A DNA stretch of 30,795 nucleotides. It comes from Blastocladiella britannica (Eukaryota; Blastocladiomycota; Blastocladiomycetes; Blastocladiales; Blastocladiaceae). Below are positions 1 through 12,378 of this stretch, one piece after another. The first letter of the stretch is position 1; every line of letters starts with the position of its first letter. The position numbers were made by a program, and so were the translations under genes. The notes under the pieces were generated by a model. The model was not told the origin of the DNA. It did no database searches and was given only the letters and a program-made list of their open reading frames with translations. The stretch spans positions 1 to 30,795 of the forward strand of contig MU624696.1 of assembly GCA_025349905.2 (NCBI GenBank), read 5' to 3'.

Positions 1-2722
1 TCCAGAACAAGATCATGGATACCGAGAGCAAGCCGCCGGCGTACATGGCGTAGTGGTAGTAGTGCTCGAGCCGCACCGCGCCGCGCTCGCGCTCCTCGGC
101 CTTGATCAGCCGCGCGTTGGTGTTGGTCGCGTCGCTCGCGGGCTGGCCGGGGTCGCGCTGCGCCTCGCCATTGTAGTCCCAGTCCTTGACATCGCCAGCG
201 ATCTCGGTCACCAGGTCGGCGTCGCCCGCGTCCTCGCGAGCGCCGCCGTCTTTACCCGACGCGTACTCGGCAAAGAGCGCCGCGCCCACGCCACCCAGCG
301 CCATGAGCTCGTCGACGGTCCCCGACTCGGCGACCTTGCCGTCAGCCATAACCAGGACGCGGTCGCACTGCGCGGCGTACGCGAGCGAGTGCGTGACCAT
401 GACCCGCGTCGTGTTCCTGAGGTGGCCCTTGATGCACGCGTGGAACAGGAACGCAGCCACGTGTGCGTCGACCGCCGCCAAGATATCGTCGAGCAGGTAG
501 ATGCTGGAGCCCGAGTAGATGGCGCGCGCCAGGTTGGTGCGGGCCTTTTGTCCGCCGCTCAGCTATTTAGCCACAACGATCAGTCAGTCAGCATCTCCAC
601 AGATAAATCCAATAAAAACATACGTTGATCCCACGCTCGCCAATCTCGATCTGGTCGCCGCCGGGAAGCCGCTCGAGATCCTTTTGCAGCGCACTCAAGT
701 AAATGGCCTCGCCGTACCGCTTGGGGTCGTACGTCGCGCCAAAGAGCACATTGTCGCGCAGCCTGGCGTTCTGGATCCACGGCACCTGCGGGCAGTACGC
801 GACCGACCCGTCAAAGACCACCTCGCCCGCGACACGCTGCATCTCGCCCACGAGCGCCGACAGCAGCGACGACTTTCCCGCGCCGACTTTGCCCACCACC
901 GCCACCAGCTCGCCCTTGTTGATCGTGAGGTTCAGGTCCGAGATATACGGTAGAGGCGCGGGTGGAATATCGACGACATCTCCGTCTTGATCGTCATCGC
1001 CGTCCGTGTCGGTTCCGGATTTGCGCTGCTGGGTGGTGGCAGCAGGGACAAGGGACATGGACTCGTCTCCTTCATCGCCACCTCTCTTGGCAGTTGTTAC
1101 ATCGGTATCATGCGCGCTCGAGTCCCACACAAACGACGCGTCGTGCACCGAAATGGCAGCAACCCCGAGCTCGCCCGAGTCCACGACCGTCGGCATCGCC
1201 TCGACCTCGTCGGCCACCAGCAGCGCCGTGATGCGCCGAATCGACACCACCGCGTCCACGGCGAACCCGTACGACTGCGGGATCTGCCACAGCGGCATGC
1301 GCGTCAAGTTGAGCAGCGACAGCGATCCAAAGATCACCGAGGGCATCAGCGTGTGGTCGGGGAGTGCGGCGTACACCGAGAACACGATGATGGCGGCGGT
1401 GGCCGGGGCGGCGATCGCCACGCCAATGATGGCGGCCTTGAGTACCGCTACTCGGATCACGTAGTAGAGCTCCCTTTCGCGCTGGTCGCGGATCGTGGAC
1501 AGGAACGGGATTTCCCAGGCGAGGAGCTTGACGACCTTGATGCCCTGGAGAAGCTCGTTGATCAACTGTTTACATAGGGTCAGTATATGTTTTTCGAACC
1601 TCATAAGACATAAAATCAAACCTTGATCCGCTTGTCGGTGATGGACTGCGACTTACGACGAAGCTGACCGACAAGGGCCATGGCGCGCGATTGCACGGGC
1701 ACAAACAAGATCAAGAACGCGATCCCGAGCAACGCGGGCCAGCCCACATAAAACACCATAATGAACATGGCGATCGCCACTTGCAACGGGCACGTCCACA
1801 GCATGTGTAAGAACGGCTGGCACAGATCGAGGCGGTTGGTGTCGGTGCTGACAATGTTGACGACTTTGCCCGTGTTGAATTCGCGGCTGCATGCCGAGTT
1901 GCTCAAGCGAAGGGCTTTTCCAAAGGTGGCCGTAATCAATGCATTCCGCACCCGCAGACCAGTCAGCATGGACAAGTGCCAGAACGCGTGTGTGAGCAGC
2001 GACGAGACTACTTGAAAGATAAAGATGAGTCCGACCAGCGTGTATCCGAGGGCCACATCGCAGTACGACGCAGCAGAGGCGGTGGTATCCGAGAACTGGC
2101 ACTGTCCAATCACGTCCAGGACCAATTTGATGCAGATCGGAATCGCAATGCCGCACATGTCGCCCAGGAACTTGCACATGCCAGCGGCGATCCTATCGTT
2201 TTTATATATCGGTGTCCAATTTCCCGTCGCGCCAAAGAAGGAATCGTACCAGCTGGACCCAAATGCCTTGAAGAGAGCACGCGCAGTCAGAGTCCATGGG
2301 ACTTGCCTTGCGCCGGGATTGTGCGCTCGCCAAGCGGCAAGTGCCACCCGAAACGCGTCGTCAAACGCGCGGTCCATGGCGCGAGCAGAGAGCTTTTCGC
2401 CCATTGGAAACAAGTTGGATTCCTCGAGCGTCCGCTTGTACCCGACGGCCATGAGGGGCGAGAACCAGGTGAACCATCTTTTTTTTGTTTTTAAAATTGA
2501 TATTGTGAGAACAACGTACTTTTGGAGTCATGCATTCGGGCGCGCAAAACGGACGGAAGCGTACATTCTCGAAAAGATGCCTGCCAATGTCATTGGAGAT
2601 TCGTCGGCAGGGCCCGAATCTACCGCATTCGCGGAATCAAAGTGGCCTGCGAGCGGGATACTTGCCGCATCAGCGCCTGCAGCAGCAGCAGCATCGGCGA
2701 CGGGTGGGGTATCGTGAGGCAT
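1..2722 (-). CDS. ABCC/MRP-type ABC transporter, 3' part beyond the window
   Basis: Membrane pump of the ABCC (multidrug-resistance-associated, glutathione-conjugate) family, cut by the left edge. Inferred exons: 2722-2565, 2477-1622, 1565-624 and 562-<1, giving 839 residues so far. The introns of 87, 56 and 61 nt start GTACGC, GTTTGA and GTATGT; joining them rebuilds conserved blocks around each junction. The entry motif before TMD1 (SPLM.VGYKR.LEE) follows intron 1. NBD1 has Walker A GKVGAGKSS at about 563-571, signature LSGGQ at 653-657 right after intron 3, and a Walker B ending LLDD at about 675. The usual Pro after LLDD is Ile here. An acidic, low-complexity insert precedes NBD1. There is no TMD0, so this is a short-type ABCC. 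TMD2 begins near the left edge; NBD2 is not in the window. The substrate cannot be told from sequence. Confidence 0.9.
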
Positions 2723-2797
2723 ATGAGATAATTACTATGGCGTGTCGTACAATGGGGAGAGTACAAAGCTTCAGCAGGGACGGGGATATCGGCCGGG

Positions 2798-2805
2798 TAT
2801 TTATA
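2798..2805 (-). promoter_or_regulatory. TATA box candidate for the ABC transporter
   Basis: On the minus strand this reads TATAAATA, 75 nt upstream of the ATG at 2722, inside the 238-nt gap between the transporter and the kinase stop codon. It is a consensus TATA element at a distance that suits a short 5' leader. Confidence 0.55.
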
Positions 2806-2960
2806 ACAGAGTGCCGGACGCATTTCCGAAATACTCGATCTGACACTTCAACTTTTCCGAAATCTCGCGAAACACTGAAGTGGACAGGACCCAGTCATAA
2901 AATAAAAGTATGTATATAGAAAAGAAGTTGCAAAATAAAAGAGGAAAATAACAGATGATA

Positions 2961-4449
2961 CTACTGCATCGTCGGCAGCTGCTCGTCAATGGGCTGCGGG
3001 ACCTCCGCATGGACCTTGTGCTCGACGCCCATGATCTTGGACCAATGCGACGCGGCCTGCATTGTGCGCACGGCCTTACGGAACCGGTCGCCCGTGGCCG
3101 ATGATCCCTGGGAGTTGGTGCGGAATGCCGGCAACAAGTTGGGCGCCTCGGCCGAGCCCGGTACGGCCGCGGCCGCTGGTGTCGCGGCCGCCTCCATCGG
3201 CGACGGCACGTACTGTCCCGGCTTAGCGGGGATGTGCGCCAGCCACGGGTGCGCGATCGCCTGCTTGGCGGTCATGCGCTGGTCCGGGTCCAGCCGCAGC
3301 AGGCCGCGGATAAAGTCCTTGGCGGTGCTCGACACGCCCGTCCAGTACTCGGCCGGCTCAAACGCGTAGTCGGCGCGAATGATCGCCTGGATCTCGTCCA
3401 CGGTGGTGTTGCGGTCGAACGGCGTGTACCCAGAGAGCAAAAAGTACGTGATCACGCCGACGGCCCACATATCCACCGACTTGGAGTAAGGGAGGCGCTG
3501 GAGGATCTCGGGACTGTTTTTTTTTGTCAGCATTATTTTTTTTGAAGGGATAAGTTTGGTGGAAAGAAAAAAAATAGTACCTCATAAATCCAGGCGTGCC
3601 ACACGTCGTGGTGAGGAGTGGGTACGTGTCCGACTCGAGGCAGCGCGCGAGGCCAAAATCGGCAATGAGCAGATCGGCGTCTTCGGCCTCGGTGCGGAAG
3701 AGAAGGTTTTCGGGCTTGAGATCGCGGTGGACGATACCCTTTTAAAGCAGCGAAAATGAATATAAAGTGCTGAAATGAAAAGGAGAAAGAAATACCTTGT
3801 CGTGGAGGTACGCCACAGAGTCGCAGATAGTGCGGACAATGTGGGCAGCGTCCTGCTCGTAGTAGTGGCCGCGATTGCAGATGCGGTAAAACAGCTCACC
3901 GCCCTTGCAGAGCTCCATAATGACATAGACTACGTTGATGAAGATCACTTAAAATGGGGGTATGCGATAAAAGTAGAAAAAAGAGACGAACGGTTGTTGG
4001 TCGACTCAAAGTAGTCCACGAGCGCAATCAGGTTGGGGTGGCCTTGTGACACGGTCTTGACTGTTGTTTATTCAGTTAAGTTAATATGGGCCGATGCACC
4101 GCAAGACGCAGAGTCAGAGCATACGAATGTTGATTTCGTTCAACACCATGTGTTCGCGGCCAGCCATCAGGGCCTTGTTGAAAATCTTGCACGCGTACTG
4201 CTTGCCGGTGGTGACCTGTCAAGTATTGGTTTGGGTCAATACCGTACGATCGGCCTCTTTTTCACAAATTATTAAACGTTAAAATGGTTACGGACATGGA
4301 AGGCCTCCTTGACCTTGGCATATGTGCCCTCGCCAAGGACCTTGCCAACTTTGTATTCACTGCAGTTAAAATAAATGTTAGTATTCTGGAATGAACGAAA
4401 AAAAATAGAGCACGGTGCCGCACCAGGGACGGACACTGGGGTCGGCCAT
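2961..4449 (-). CDS. CMK1: Calcium/calmodulin-dependent protein kinase, CMK1/cmkA-like
   Basis: Ser/Thr kinase of the CaMK group, 364 residues. Inferred exons: 4449-4424, 4359-4296, 4215-4125, 4060-3992, 3929-3796, 3738-3581 and 3513-2961. Introns are 57-80 nt. All phases close and rebuild the family blocks: PCEYKVGKVLGEG (fungal CMK start), ACKIFNK (catalytic Lys), GHPNLIALVDYFE, VHRDLKPENLL, DFGLA, CGTPGFMSPE, then D.WA.GVI and HPWL. The activation loop has a Thr-rich stretch before CGTPGF, the usual CaMKK target. After the kinase domain, F325, V329, M332 and W338 lie in a basic helix with 1-5-8-14 spacing, a good calmodulin-binding and autoinhibitory segment. Exon 1 encodes fewer than nine residues; its donor (GTGCGG) is atypical and was chosen because it alone gives the right phase. 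The stop is TAG at 2961-2963. Confidence 0.88.
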
Positions 4450-4647
4450 TGCAGTATAATCTTATAAATTCAACTTACCACGCTTTGAAGAGAATTCTGA
4501 AATTGAAAAAAAAAAGCAGAAGGCCAATTTTGGGTGCCAATCCAACCAACACCACGCCCTTTCTATGCGACGTGCCAAAAATGGCAATAAAAAAATAATT
4601 GCATTATACACACAATGAAAGGAAAAGGGGGGGGATGAGGGAATAAA

Positions 4648-5478
4648 TCAAGGACTGCCCAGGTGGTCGGCGAGACTTGGCGGTGGCGTGTCGGGCAGGG
4701 CGGCACCAGAATCGGAGCGCGGCAGGGACCCAATTCCGTTGTCATCCGGAGACACAGGAAGAGCATGCACTGCGGTCAGGGACGACGACAATTGCGATGG
4801 TTGCGTTGACTGGCGAGGCAGAGTACCACCAACAGGACCCACGGCAGACGAAGCGCGCCGCGACGAGAACGACATGCGGTCGTAATCGGGCGGTGCAAAG
4901 CTTCCTTCGCGTAACCTACTGCTGTCCGCAGTGTTGGGTGTTGGGGGTGAGGCCTCCTCGTAAATGGGCAGCGGAACGCCCGTGCCGCACGACCCGATCG
5001 ACCCTGGCCGCTGTGGCCACCCACCGTACGGAACCGCCCACCGGAACCGTCCACCACCACGCTGCTGCCCACTGATGCCCAAGTCCGATCCGTCCGGCTC
5101 CAGCATGGGGTGGTACGAGCATGGGCGACGCCCGTACCCTGCCATGCGCTCGCTCGCTCGTCGCAGCCGCGGGGGAGCATTGGGGTTGTACTCGTTCTCG
5201 GGATCATACGGCACCCCCGGGTGGTCGCGCTCGTGCTTTGCGCGCCTGATCCTCCGGGCCCAGAACTGGCAGCACGCAACAGCGAACGACAGAATCGCGA
5301 CCCCAGCAAGCAGGCAGGCGCCCACCATGGCCATGGCGGCCAAGGTGGTCAGGGAGGCCGATGGCGATGTGCCGTCGTCTGCAATCGTGGTTGCCGCAGA
5401 TGTTGCGTTGGTTGTTGCTGGTTGTGCGCCGTTCCGAGCATGAAGTCGCGGCAAACGAGGAAAATGTGTTGGGACCAT
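4648..5478 (-). CDS. Unrecognised single-pass membrane protein with PPxY motif
   Basis: A 276-residue protein with no family I recognise. Residues 1-45 are Ser/Thr/Ala-rich with one NAT glycosylation sequon; no cleavable signal peptide is evident. One hydrophobic segment spans about 46-71 and is followed by RRIRRAKHER, so by the positive-inside rule the N-terminus should be outside and the 200-residue tail in the cytosol. The tail is Pro/Ser/Arg-rich and predicted disordered. It carries PPDY at 196-199, a canonical PPxY ligand for WW domains such as those of Rsp5/Nedd4 ubiquitin ligases, and a looser LPIYEE at 170-175. A surface protein sorted by ubiquitination, or an adaptor for Rsp5, is inference. 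It appears to be a single exon. A TATAAATAA string ends directly at the ATG, so a start further downstream is possible. Confidence 0.6.
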   Translation of the reverse strand: MVPTHFPRLPRLHARNGAQPATTNATSAATTIADDGTSPSASLTTLAAMAMVGACLLAGVAILSFAVACCQFWARRIRRAKHERDHPGVPYDPENEYNPNAPPRLRRASERMAGYGRRPCSYHPMLEPDGSDLGISGQQRGGGRFRWAVPYGGWPQRPGSIGSCGTGVPLPIYEEASPPTPNTADSSRLREGSFAPPDYDRMSFSSRRASSAVGPVGGTLPRQSTQPSQLSSSLTAVHALPVSPDDNGIGSLPRSDSGAALPDTPPPSLADHLGSP

Positions 5479-5934
5479 TATTTATACAGGTATATGTAAG
5501 GGAGAACGAGGAAAGTTGCCCTCTATCGTCCTCTTCCGTGCCCGTGGTCGTGCTGCGTTGTTCGCGCTTTTTGATTTCCGCAAAGAGGTTTTATTTATAC
5601 ATGCACTCTGTACAATTGAATGGGAAATCAAATGGGAAATTGCCCTGCCTTCCACCATCCTCTCCCATTTCGGATTCCAGCTTTTTCTCCTCCCTTCATA
5701 CTGTCCCGGCTCTTGCATGTTCATATTTCTTTATTGCAGCAACAGAAATTAGAGGCGCTAACAATATAACCATTATCCCAGACTATTGCTTGCTGGATCA
5801 CTAATTTATTTGGTCGTGCGGACTGCGCTCGCAACTCTAAACATACTCTACGAAAGCAAAACATTGTAGTGTACCTTTGTATTTGGATCCTCGTTGCACC
5901 CAAAGAAATAACGAAAAGGGAAAAACAATAGATC
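5479..5934. other. Divergent intergenic region between membrane protein and DOCK gene
   Basis: 456 nt with no convincing coding sequence. It must hold promoters for both flanking genes. It has pyrimidine-rich plus-strand patches (about 5640-5740), a minus-strand TATA candidate at 5592-5599, and a plus-strand acceptor-like TTTATTGCAG near 5740 that could end a 5'UTR intron of the DOCK gene. I could not find a matching donor with confidence. Confidence 0.5.
5592..5599 (-). promoter_or_regulatory. TATA box candidate for the PPxY membrane protein
   Basis: Minus-strand TATAAATA, 113 nt upstream of the ATG at 5478. Confidence 0.45.
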
Positions 5935-8900
5935 ATGGCGACGGTAGTAGACCAGATCAACCCGTCTGCCCCCGCCAGCGGCAGTGCTGCCACTACTGCC
6001 CGCACCTGGATCCCTGCGCCGGCCGACACGTTTGGCCTGGTAGTGGCCCAGTTCACGCCCCCACTTGCCCCGTCCATGCCCGGACTGGGCGCAGAATCGT
6101 TGGAATGGACGCAGCACGCGCGCATGATCGCCGCGCTCGGGCACATGCTGCCCCTGAATGTCGGCGACATTGTGCAGGTGCTCGAATTTGGCGCAAAGGC
6201 AACCTGGATCCGCGGGTACCTGTACTCGGCGGGACTCGCCATGGCCGAACCGCCGATCGGGATCTTCCCGGCCGCTCTGATCGCCATCAAATACCGCGTT
6301 AATGGTAATGGCAATGTCATTGGAAATGGATCTGGTGACGACCCGCTCGCAGTCTCACCCATGTCTGCAACGACGGCCACCGATCCGGCTTCGCCCATCC
6401 CGACCGAGACAACAACTGCTATCACAACCACTGCGACTCCAAGCGGTCTGGCCATGGACCGCATCCGCGTTGCCGACAAGTCCATCGACTTTGCGCACCC
6501 GGAATCACCCAACCAGTCCGCCGAAAACCTCGCCCCGACCGCAACTGACGTTTTTGGCGACCCCGAATACACGTCGCCCGAGACCCAGTGGTTGTCGTCC
6601 TCCGGGAACGGCAATCCGATGCACCGAAAATCGGTCACGGACATTCAGCAGCTGCCAGCTCCCGCTTACGCGTGCGGGGACACGGTGATAGGCGCCGAAG
6701 AGCCCGTAGTGGACGAGGTCGCGTACGTGCTGCGTGACTGGTACGCCAACATGCGCCGGTACCTGCAAACGCAAAACTACATTCAGTACGCGTACGTGAA
6801 AAAGCACATGCTGGCGCTTCTCAAGTCGCGCAAGATGCTGCTGGCGGCGCGGCCCTCGGCGACCGCCGACACGCTGTTGCGGCACCGTAAAGATCTAGTG
6901 ACCCGCATTGCCACGGGAAACGGGATTCAGACCAAGGAGCAGATTGTTCGCGACTTGGCATCGGGAGGGATACTCACCGACAAGATGGGCACCATCATGC
7001 GCATCAAGGACACACACGCGGCGCTCGACGCGCAGTTGCGGTCAGACGGCCGCACGGGCACCATCAATGTCGCCACGGGCGCGCCGTCCTCGGTGGATGC
7101 CGACATCAAGTCGTTCCACATCTTGCTCGAGGTGAAAGGCGTCCTACCCGAGCTGGCCGCTGCCGGACGCGAGGCCTCGGACGAGTTCAAGTTTGCCATT
7201 TACTCGCGGTCGGACGGCCGGTACCTGACCGACGAGTTTACATTGAAGCGCGCGTGCGCTTCGGGCGACCTCACGCCCGGAATCAAGACGCTGTTCAAGG
7301 ACTTTTCGTCCGCGGACACCACAAAGGACAATGTGCTTGTCTGCCGCGTGGTGCGGTCCAGCCGCCTAAAGGACCACGACGAGAACCAGTGCTTTCGTCG
7401 GCCTATTGCAGTTGGCATTCTCGAGATTCGCGACATTTTGGCCGGCAAGGAGACGCAGCCCACGTCCGGGTTCCTGGTCAAGCTGTACGCGGCCAAGGAC
7501 GAGGCCAATTTCGCGCAGCTGCCGACCGAGCTCATGAGCAAATCGGGCAACTACGAGCCCATTAAAGGCGCGTGCGTGTACGTGAGCATGCGGTCGTTTA
7601 GCCACGAGTGGCACAACAAGGCGTCAGACGTGCTGTTGACGCACCGGATGGGGTTTGGGGACCCCATGGACCCGCGCGCGGGCCCACGTAACTCGCTGTA
7701 CCTCACGCTTGTCTCGGGAGAGCTCTCCAAGCAGCTGGGGAAATCGTTCCAGGTCGTTGTCTCGATTCGCGACAGCATCAATGGGGACACCATCGAGGCA
7801 ATGTACTCGACCGCCGGCCAGCCCGCGTTCGGGTTCCACGAGTCCATGGTCTTTATTCACAACCTGGTGCCCAAGTGGCAGGAGACGATCCGCATCGACA
7901 TTCCGGCTCAGGTCATGGACCGCGCGCACATTCACTTTCGCATCAAGGCCGTGGGCAAGTCGGTCAAGCCGGTCGCATTTGCGGCGAAACCCGTGCTGAA
8001 AAACAATGGCGCGGTGCTCTTGGACGACACCCACAAGCTCACGCTGTACAAGTACGAGCAGCATCATGTGGTGCAAGGCCTGGACACGCCCCCGTCGTAC
8101 CTCCCAGTCCTGGCAGGAACCGCCTCCGAAGACCAGGCCAAAAAATACGAGGCGCTCAAGGAGTCCATCACCATCCAGACGCTGGTGGTGTCCAACACCC
8201 ACTCGCAAAACATTGCATTGGTAAAAATGCTCAACTGGCGGCAGGCGGTGGCATCGTCGTACAACGACTTGCCGTCGGTGCTCATGGACGTCAAGCTCAC
8301 ACCCGAGAACGAGCTCATCAAGTTTGTGGTCCCCGTGCTCGATGCGCTGTTTGGAATCATGTGCTCGTCCAAGAACGAGTCCGGGTCGCTCTCCCGGCTT
8401 CTGTTTGAGGTGCTCTTGCACTTGCTCTCGGTCGTGTACCACGAGCGCGACCGACGCTACATTCACTTCCGCCCCCTGATCCAAACGTACCTGGACACTG
8501 ATTTTAACCAAATCGGCGTGGCATCGCACCTGGTCGACTCGATCGTCAAGCTCATCGAGTCGGTGCGCGACAATAGCAAAAACACGGATGCGATTCGGCA
8601 GCTGCACACCGTCTTCAAGTCGTTTGTGCACCTGGCGCGCATTATCGTGCAGTGTGGGGTTATTGTACGGCAGCGCGAGGCCGCCTCTGGGACGGCTGCA
8701 GCTGTTACAGGTAGCTCCACTGAAACAGCCGAACTGACATCGGAACAGTTCCAGCAGTGCCTGACCAACCTCATGTCGAGCATCAACCGGCTCATGGGCG
8801 ACGCCGGCGACCACTTGTCCGCGACCCAGCAATTCGCGTTCCAAAACTTTTCGCAAGTGATCCCACTGCTGCTCAAGTGCTACTCGAGCGACTTTATTGC

Positions 8901-11900
8901 ACAAATGGTCATCACCTTCACCGACTCGCTCGTGTCCAAGCGCGGGTCCATTGTCCAAAAGAAGCTGACTTTCATCTTGTCGCTGATTCGAGGCCCTCTG
9001 TTCACCGCCAACAGCTCCACCCGCAACACGTTGACCGAGTCCATGGTGCGGTGGCTCCGTTCGCATATTGGCTGGTGGGAGCCAGGGGCCGGGGACTTGA
9101 CGCTGCGCACGCAAATCTACAACGAGTGTGTCGACATTCTCGCCGAGCTGCTGGACCGGCTGCAAATGGTCCTGGACGAGGACGACCAGAACTCGGCAAC
9201 CGTGCTCAAATTGGCCGACTTGCTTCCGAACCTCCTCGAGGCGTACCGTGACGCCATGACTGTCCCACTGGACTCTGTCTCTGGCAGCGGCGGCGGTGGC
9301 GGGCGGTCGTCGTCGGGCCAGTCCACATCCAACTCCACCGCATCCATGTCCATGTCGGCGGTCTCTCACCAGATTGCTTCGCGTATCTCCATCTCGTCTA
9401 CGCACACTTCTTCATGGCGTGGAAGCGGCAACTTGCTGCCTGGCCCGACCAAGGAAGACCCGACCGGTGGCGGCATCGACGACCAGGCGCAGGCCAACTC
9501 GGACACGGCCAAGATCGCGTCCACGTTCCTGTCGGTGTTCAACCTCATGTCCGAGACGCGGATTGCCGAGTACTTTGTGAACGTGCACGTAGCGCGCGGG
9601 TACGACGGGTCCACCAAGTTCCTGAACCAAGTGCTGGCGATGATGGAGTCGATCCTGCACGGTGAAGCGTACCCGTCCACATGGGTCAACCTCAACATCA
9701 TTGCCCGGCGCACCGCACTCAAGATCTTCCGGTCACTGTCGCTGCTCATGCAGCACTATTTCATGCCCCCCGCGGCGCCCAAATTCGACCAGCAGCTGTG
9801 GACGCGTTTCTACGTGTTGGTGCTGGTGCTGCTCAACAGCACGCCACTGGGCAAAGACGCGTGGTCGGCGCAGCGGTGGCGCACGTTCGAGCGCATTTCG
9901 GGCCGGCCGTACATTGAGCGCGGCGCGCAGCTGCTCAAGACCCTGTGGAAGTCACTCGGGATGTTATCCACCAAAGAACCCATTGTCGAGTACCAGCTGC
10001 GCATGATCCCGACACTACTGCCCATGATCCTGGAGCTCACCATGTCCAACCACCAGCAGCTGTGCCAGGCGGCATCGTACATGCTCTACAGCATGATCAA
10101 GCGCGAGTACTCGTTCTGCAAGTCCATCAAGCGGCTTGAGTCGTTCTGCATTGACCATTTCGACGTGCTGGTGCTGACGCGGCGCCGTGGAGACGACACA
10201 TACCGCCGAACGTTCATGTACACCATGTGCCGGTTGCTGGCGGTGCGTAAAGTCGGCCAGGACCTCAAGCACCAAGTGTCCGAGTTCTTGCTCAACGTGG
10301 ACCGGTTCCTGATCTTGCTGCTGGGCCTGCGGTTGCTGCCGCCGGGCAACGAGTACGAGGACGAGCAGTGGTCTGGGATTTACAAGCTGGCGAAATTCAT
10401 GCGCGCGATTGGCCGCACCGACATTTTCCTCAAGTACGTGCACCACCTGGCCATCAAGCAGCTCAACTCCAACAATTTCGTCGAGGCCGGGTGGACGCTC
10501 AAATTGCACGCCGACATGCTGGCGTGGTCTGAGCGCATTCTCGACGCGATTCCGGACCTCGGGTTTGACCAGCCGCAAAAGGAGAGCGAACGGAAAGAGG
10601 ACCTGCTACACCAGATTCTCGTGTACTTTGAAGAGGGCAAAGCGTGGGAGTCGGCGATTTCGGTGTGCAAGGAACTGTTTGCGTACTACGACAACAGCAC
10701 CTACAACTACGAAAAGGTCGCCGAGATGCTCACCAAGCAGGCCAGCCTGTACCAAATGATCGTCAAGGAGCAGCGGTATTACTCCGAGTACTTCCGGGTC
10801 GGGTACTACGGAATGGGGTTCCCGGCGTCGCTGCGCAACAAACAGTTTGTGTACCGTGGGCTGGAGTGGGAGAAGCTGGCCACGTTCTGCGAGCGCATTC
10901 AGAACAAGCACCCGGACTCAGTACTGCTCAAGTCCAACGCTGCACCGGGTGAAGAGACGCTCACCGCCGACGGCCGGTTCTTGCAAATCACCACAGTGGT
11001 CCCGGAACCCGACCTGTCGCTACCCGTGTTTGTCAAGGGCGACGGTGTTCCCGAGGCCGTGCGCTCGTACTTTCAGTTCAATGACGTGCGCCAGTTCTCT
11101 GTTTCGCGCCCCATGCGTAAAGGGCCCAAGACTGGCAACGAGTTTCTCGACCTGTGGACGGAAAAGACCACGTACGTGACCGAGGACACGTTCCCGCACC
11201 TATTGCGGCGGTCAGAGATCATCGAGGCCACCATCACCGAGTACTCGCCCGTGGAGAACGCGGTGCAAGGGATGGTGAAAAAGAACCGGGAGCTGATTTT
11301 GCTCGAGGCCAAGTACGGCAAGTTCACGGAGCCGCAGGCCAACTGCTCGCCGCTGACCATGTCCATCAACGGTTCGGTGGACGCGCCGGTCAATGGTGGG
11401 ATTCCCATGTACAAGAAGGCATTCATTCAGTCCAACTACCGCGAAGAGTACCCGGACAAGGCGGTGTTTGTGTCGCGGCTCGAGGAGGCGATTGACGAGC
11501 AGGTGATTATTCTGGACCGGTGCATTGCCATCCACAACCGCATCGTCTCGCCCTTGATGCGCCCGCTCCACGACACGATTGTTTCCTGTACTTGACATTA
11601 CTTTTGCTGTATTTAGCGGTGCCAGACTCATTTTTTTTAATAATAACGTACACAGTCTTCCAAAAGAACTTTGCCGAGGAGCTCGAACGGCTCGGGGTGT
11701 CGGCGCAGTACGAGGCTCCCGCCGGCACAAGTGCTCCCGTGGGCCATCCTCGGAGTAGCGGAGCGCAGTTACGTGAACGTCCCACGTCGTCGCTGTCGAA
11801 CCTGTCGTTTGGTGGCTCCTTCAATGCCGGTGCGGGCGGCGCGCTCCCAGGCACCCCGACGATGGTCAGTGACGTGGTCGGGAGCGCCACCAAGCTCGCG

Positions 11901-12311
11901 AGGCGCGCAACCAGCAAGCAAAAGAAGTTTGTGCCTCCTGCGGCCTCCAGCACGTCCAGCGACGACATTGGCGGCAGTGCCGGCGGTCTCATGGCTGCTG
12001 CTGCCGGCGGCGGCGCAGGAGGTGGAGGGTCGACGGGATACATGGGCTCGGGCAACCTCCTGGGCATGCCGAGCTCCACCGGGACCACCATGGGATCCAC
12101 GTCCAATGCGGGCGGGAACAGTCCCGGCGGACAGAACTTGAGTCCGTCGTCGTCCACCCTGGACGCGCTCGGTATTACTGGCGGCCCTCCTGGCGCTGGC
12201 GCCGCTAACGGCGACGCAAGCGGGACTTGGAAGCGGCCGGGACTCTTGGCCAAGATGCGGGCGAGCGGCGGCGATCGCAAGGGCGCGAGCAGCCTGTCCC
12301 TTCATCAATAA
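5935..12311 (+). CDS. DCK1: DOCK-family guanine nucleotide exchange factor (DOCK-A/B, Dck1-like)
   Basis: Activates Rac/Rho-type GTPases through a DHR-2 domain; A/B-type DOCKs usually work with an ELMO partner (Lmo1 in yeast). Exons 5935-11587 and 11656-12311 give 2102 residues, in the size range of the family. An SH3 domain lies at about 32-122 (ends GIFPAALI), then a DOCK_N helical region (LRDWY...), then DHR-1, the C2-like lipid-binding domain, from about 583 (RNSLYLTLVSG). A Gly/Ser-rich insert spans about 1110-1190. DHR-2 covers about 1430-1890 with family blocks NFVEAGWTLKLHADMLAW, GFPASLRNKQFVYRG, VRQFSVSRP and SVDAPVNGGI. The 68-nt intron (GTACTT...CACAG) falls after HDTIVS and restores FQKNFAEEL. 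The last 200 residues are Gly/Ser/Ala-rich and unstructured. The ATG at 5935 lies 31 codons before the SH3 domain. Confidence 0.92.
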
Positions 12312-12378
12312 TTAAATAGATCAACAGCCTTTTTGTCCCTCACAATACTCGGCTCGTATATATTACGATATAAATAAA
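12312..12378. terminator. Convergent 3' ends of the DOCK and CDK genes
   Basis: Only 67 nt separate the two facing stop codons. The stretch is AT-rich (ATTAAATAGA, ATATAAATAAATTA), so cleavage and polyadenylation signals for both genes probably lie here or inside the opposite gene. Overlapping sense-antisense 3' UTRs are likely. Confidence 0.45.

Noticed and set aside
7624..9405. 593-codon open frame on the minus strand inside the DOCK gene
   Set aside because: It lies opposite strongly conserved DOCK coding sequence; its Arg/His/Val-rich composition is what GC-rich third positions produce on the antisense strand. No domain is visible.
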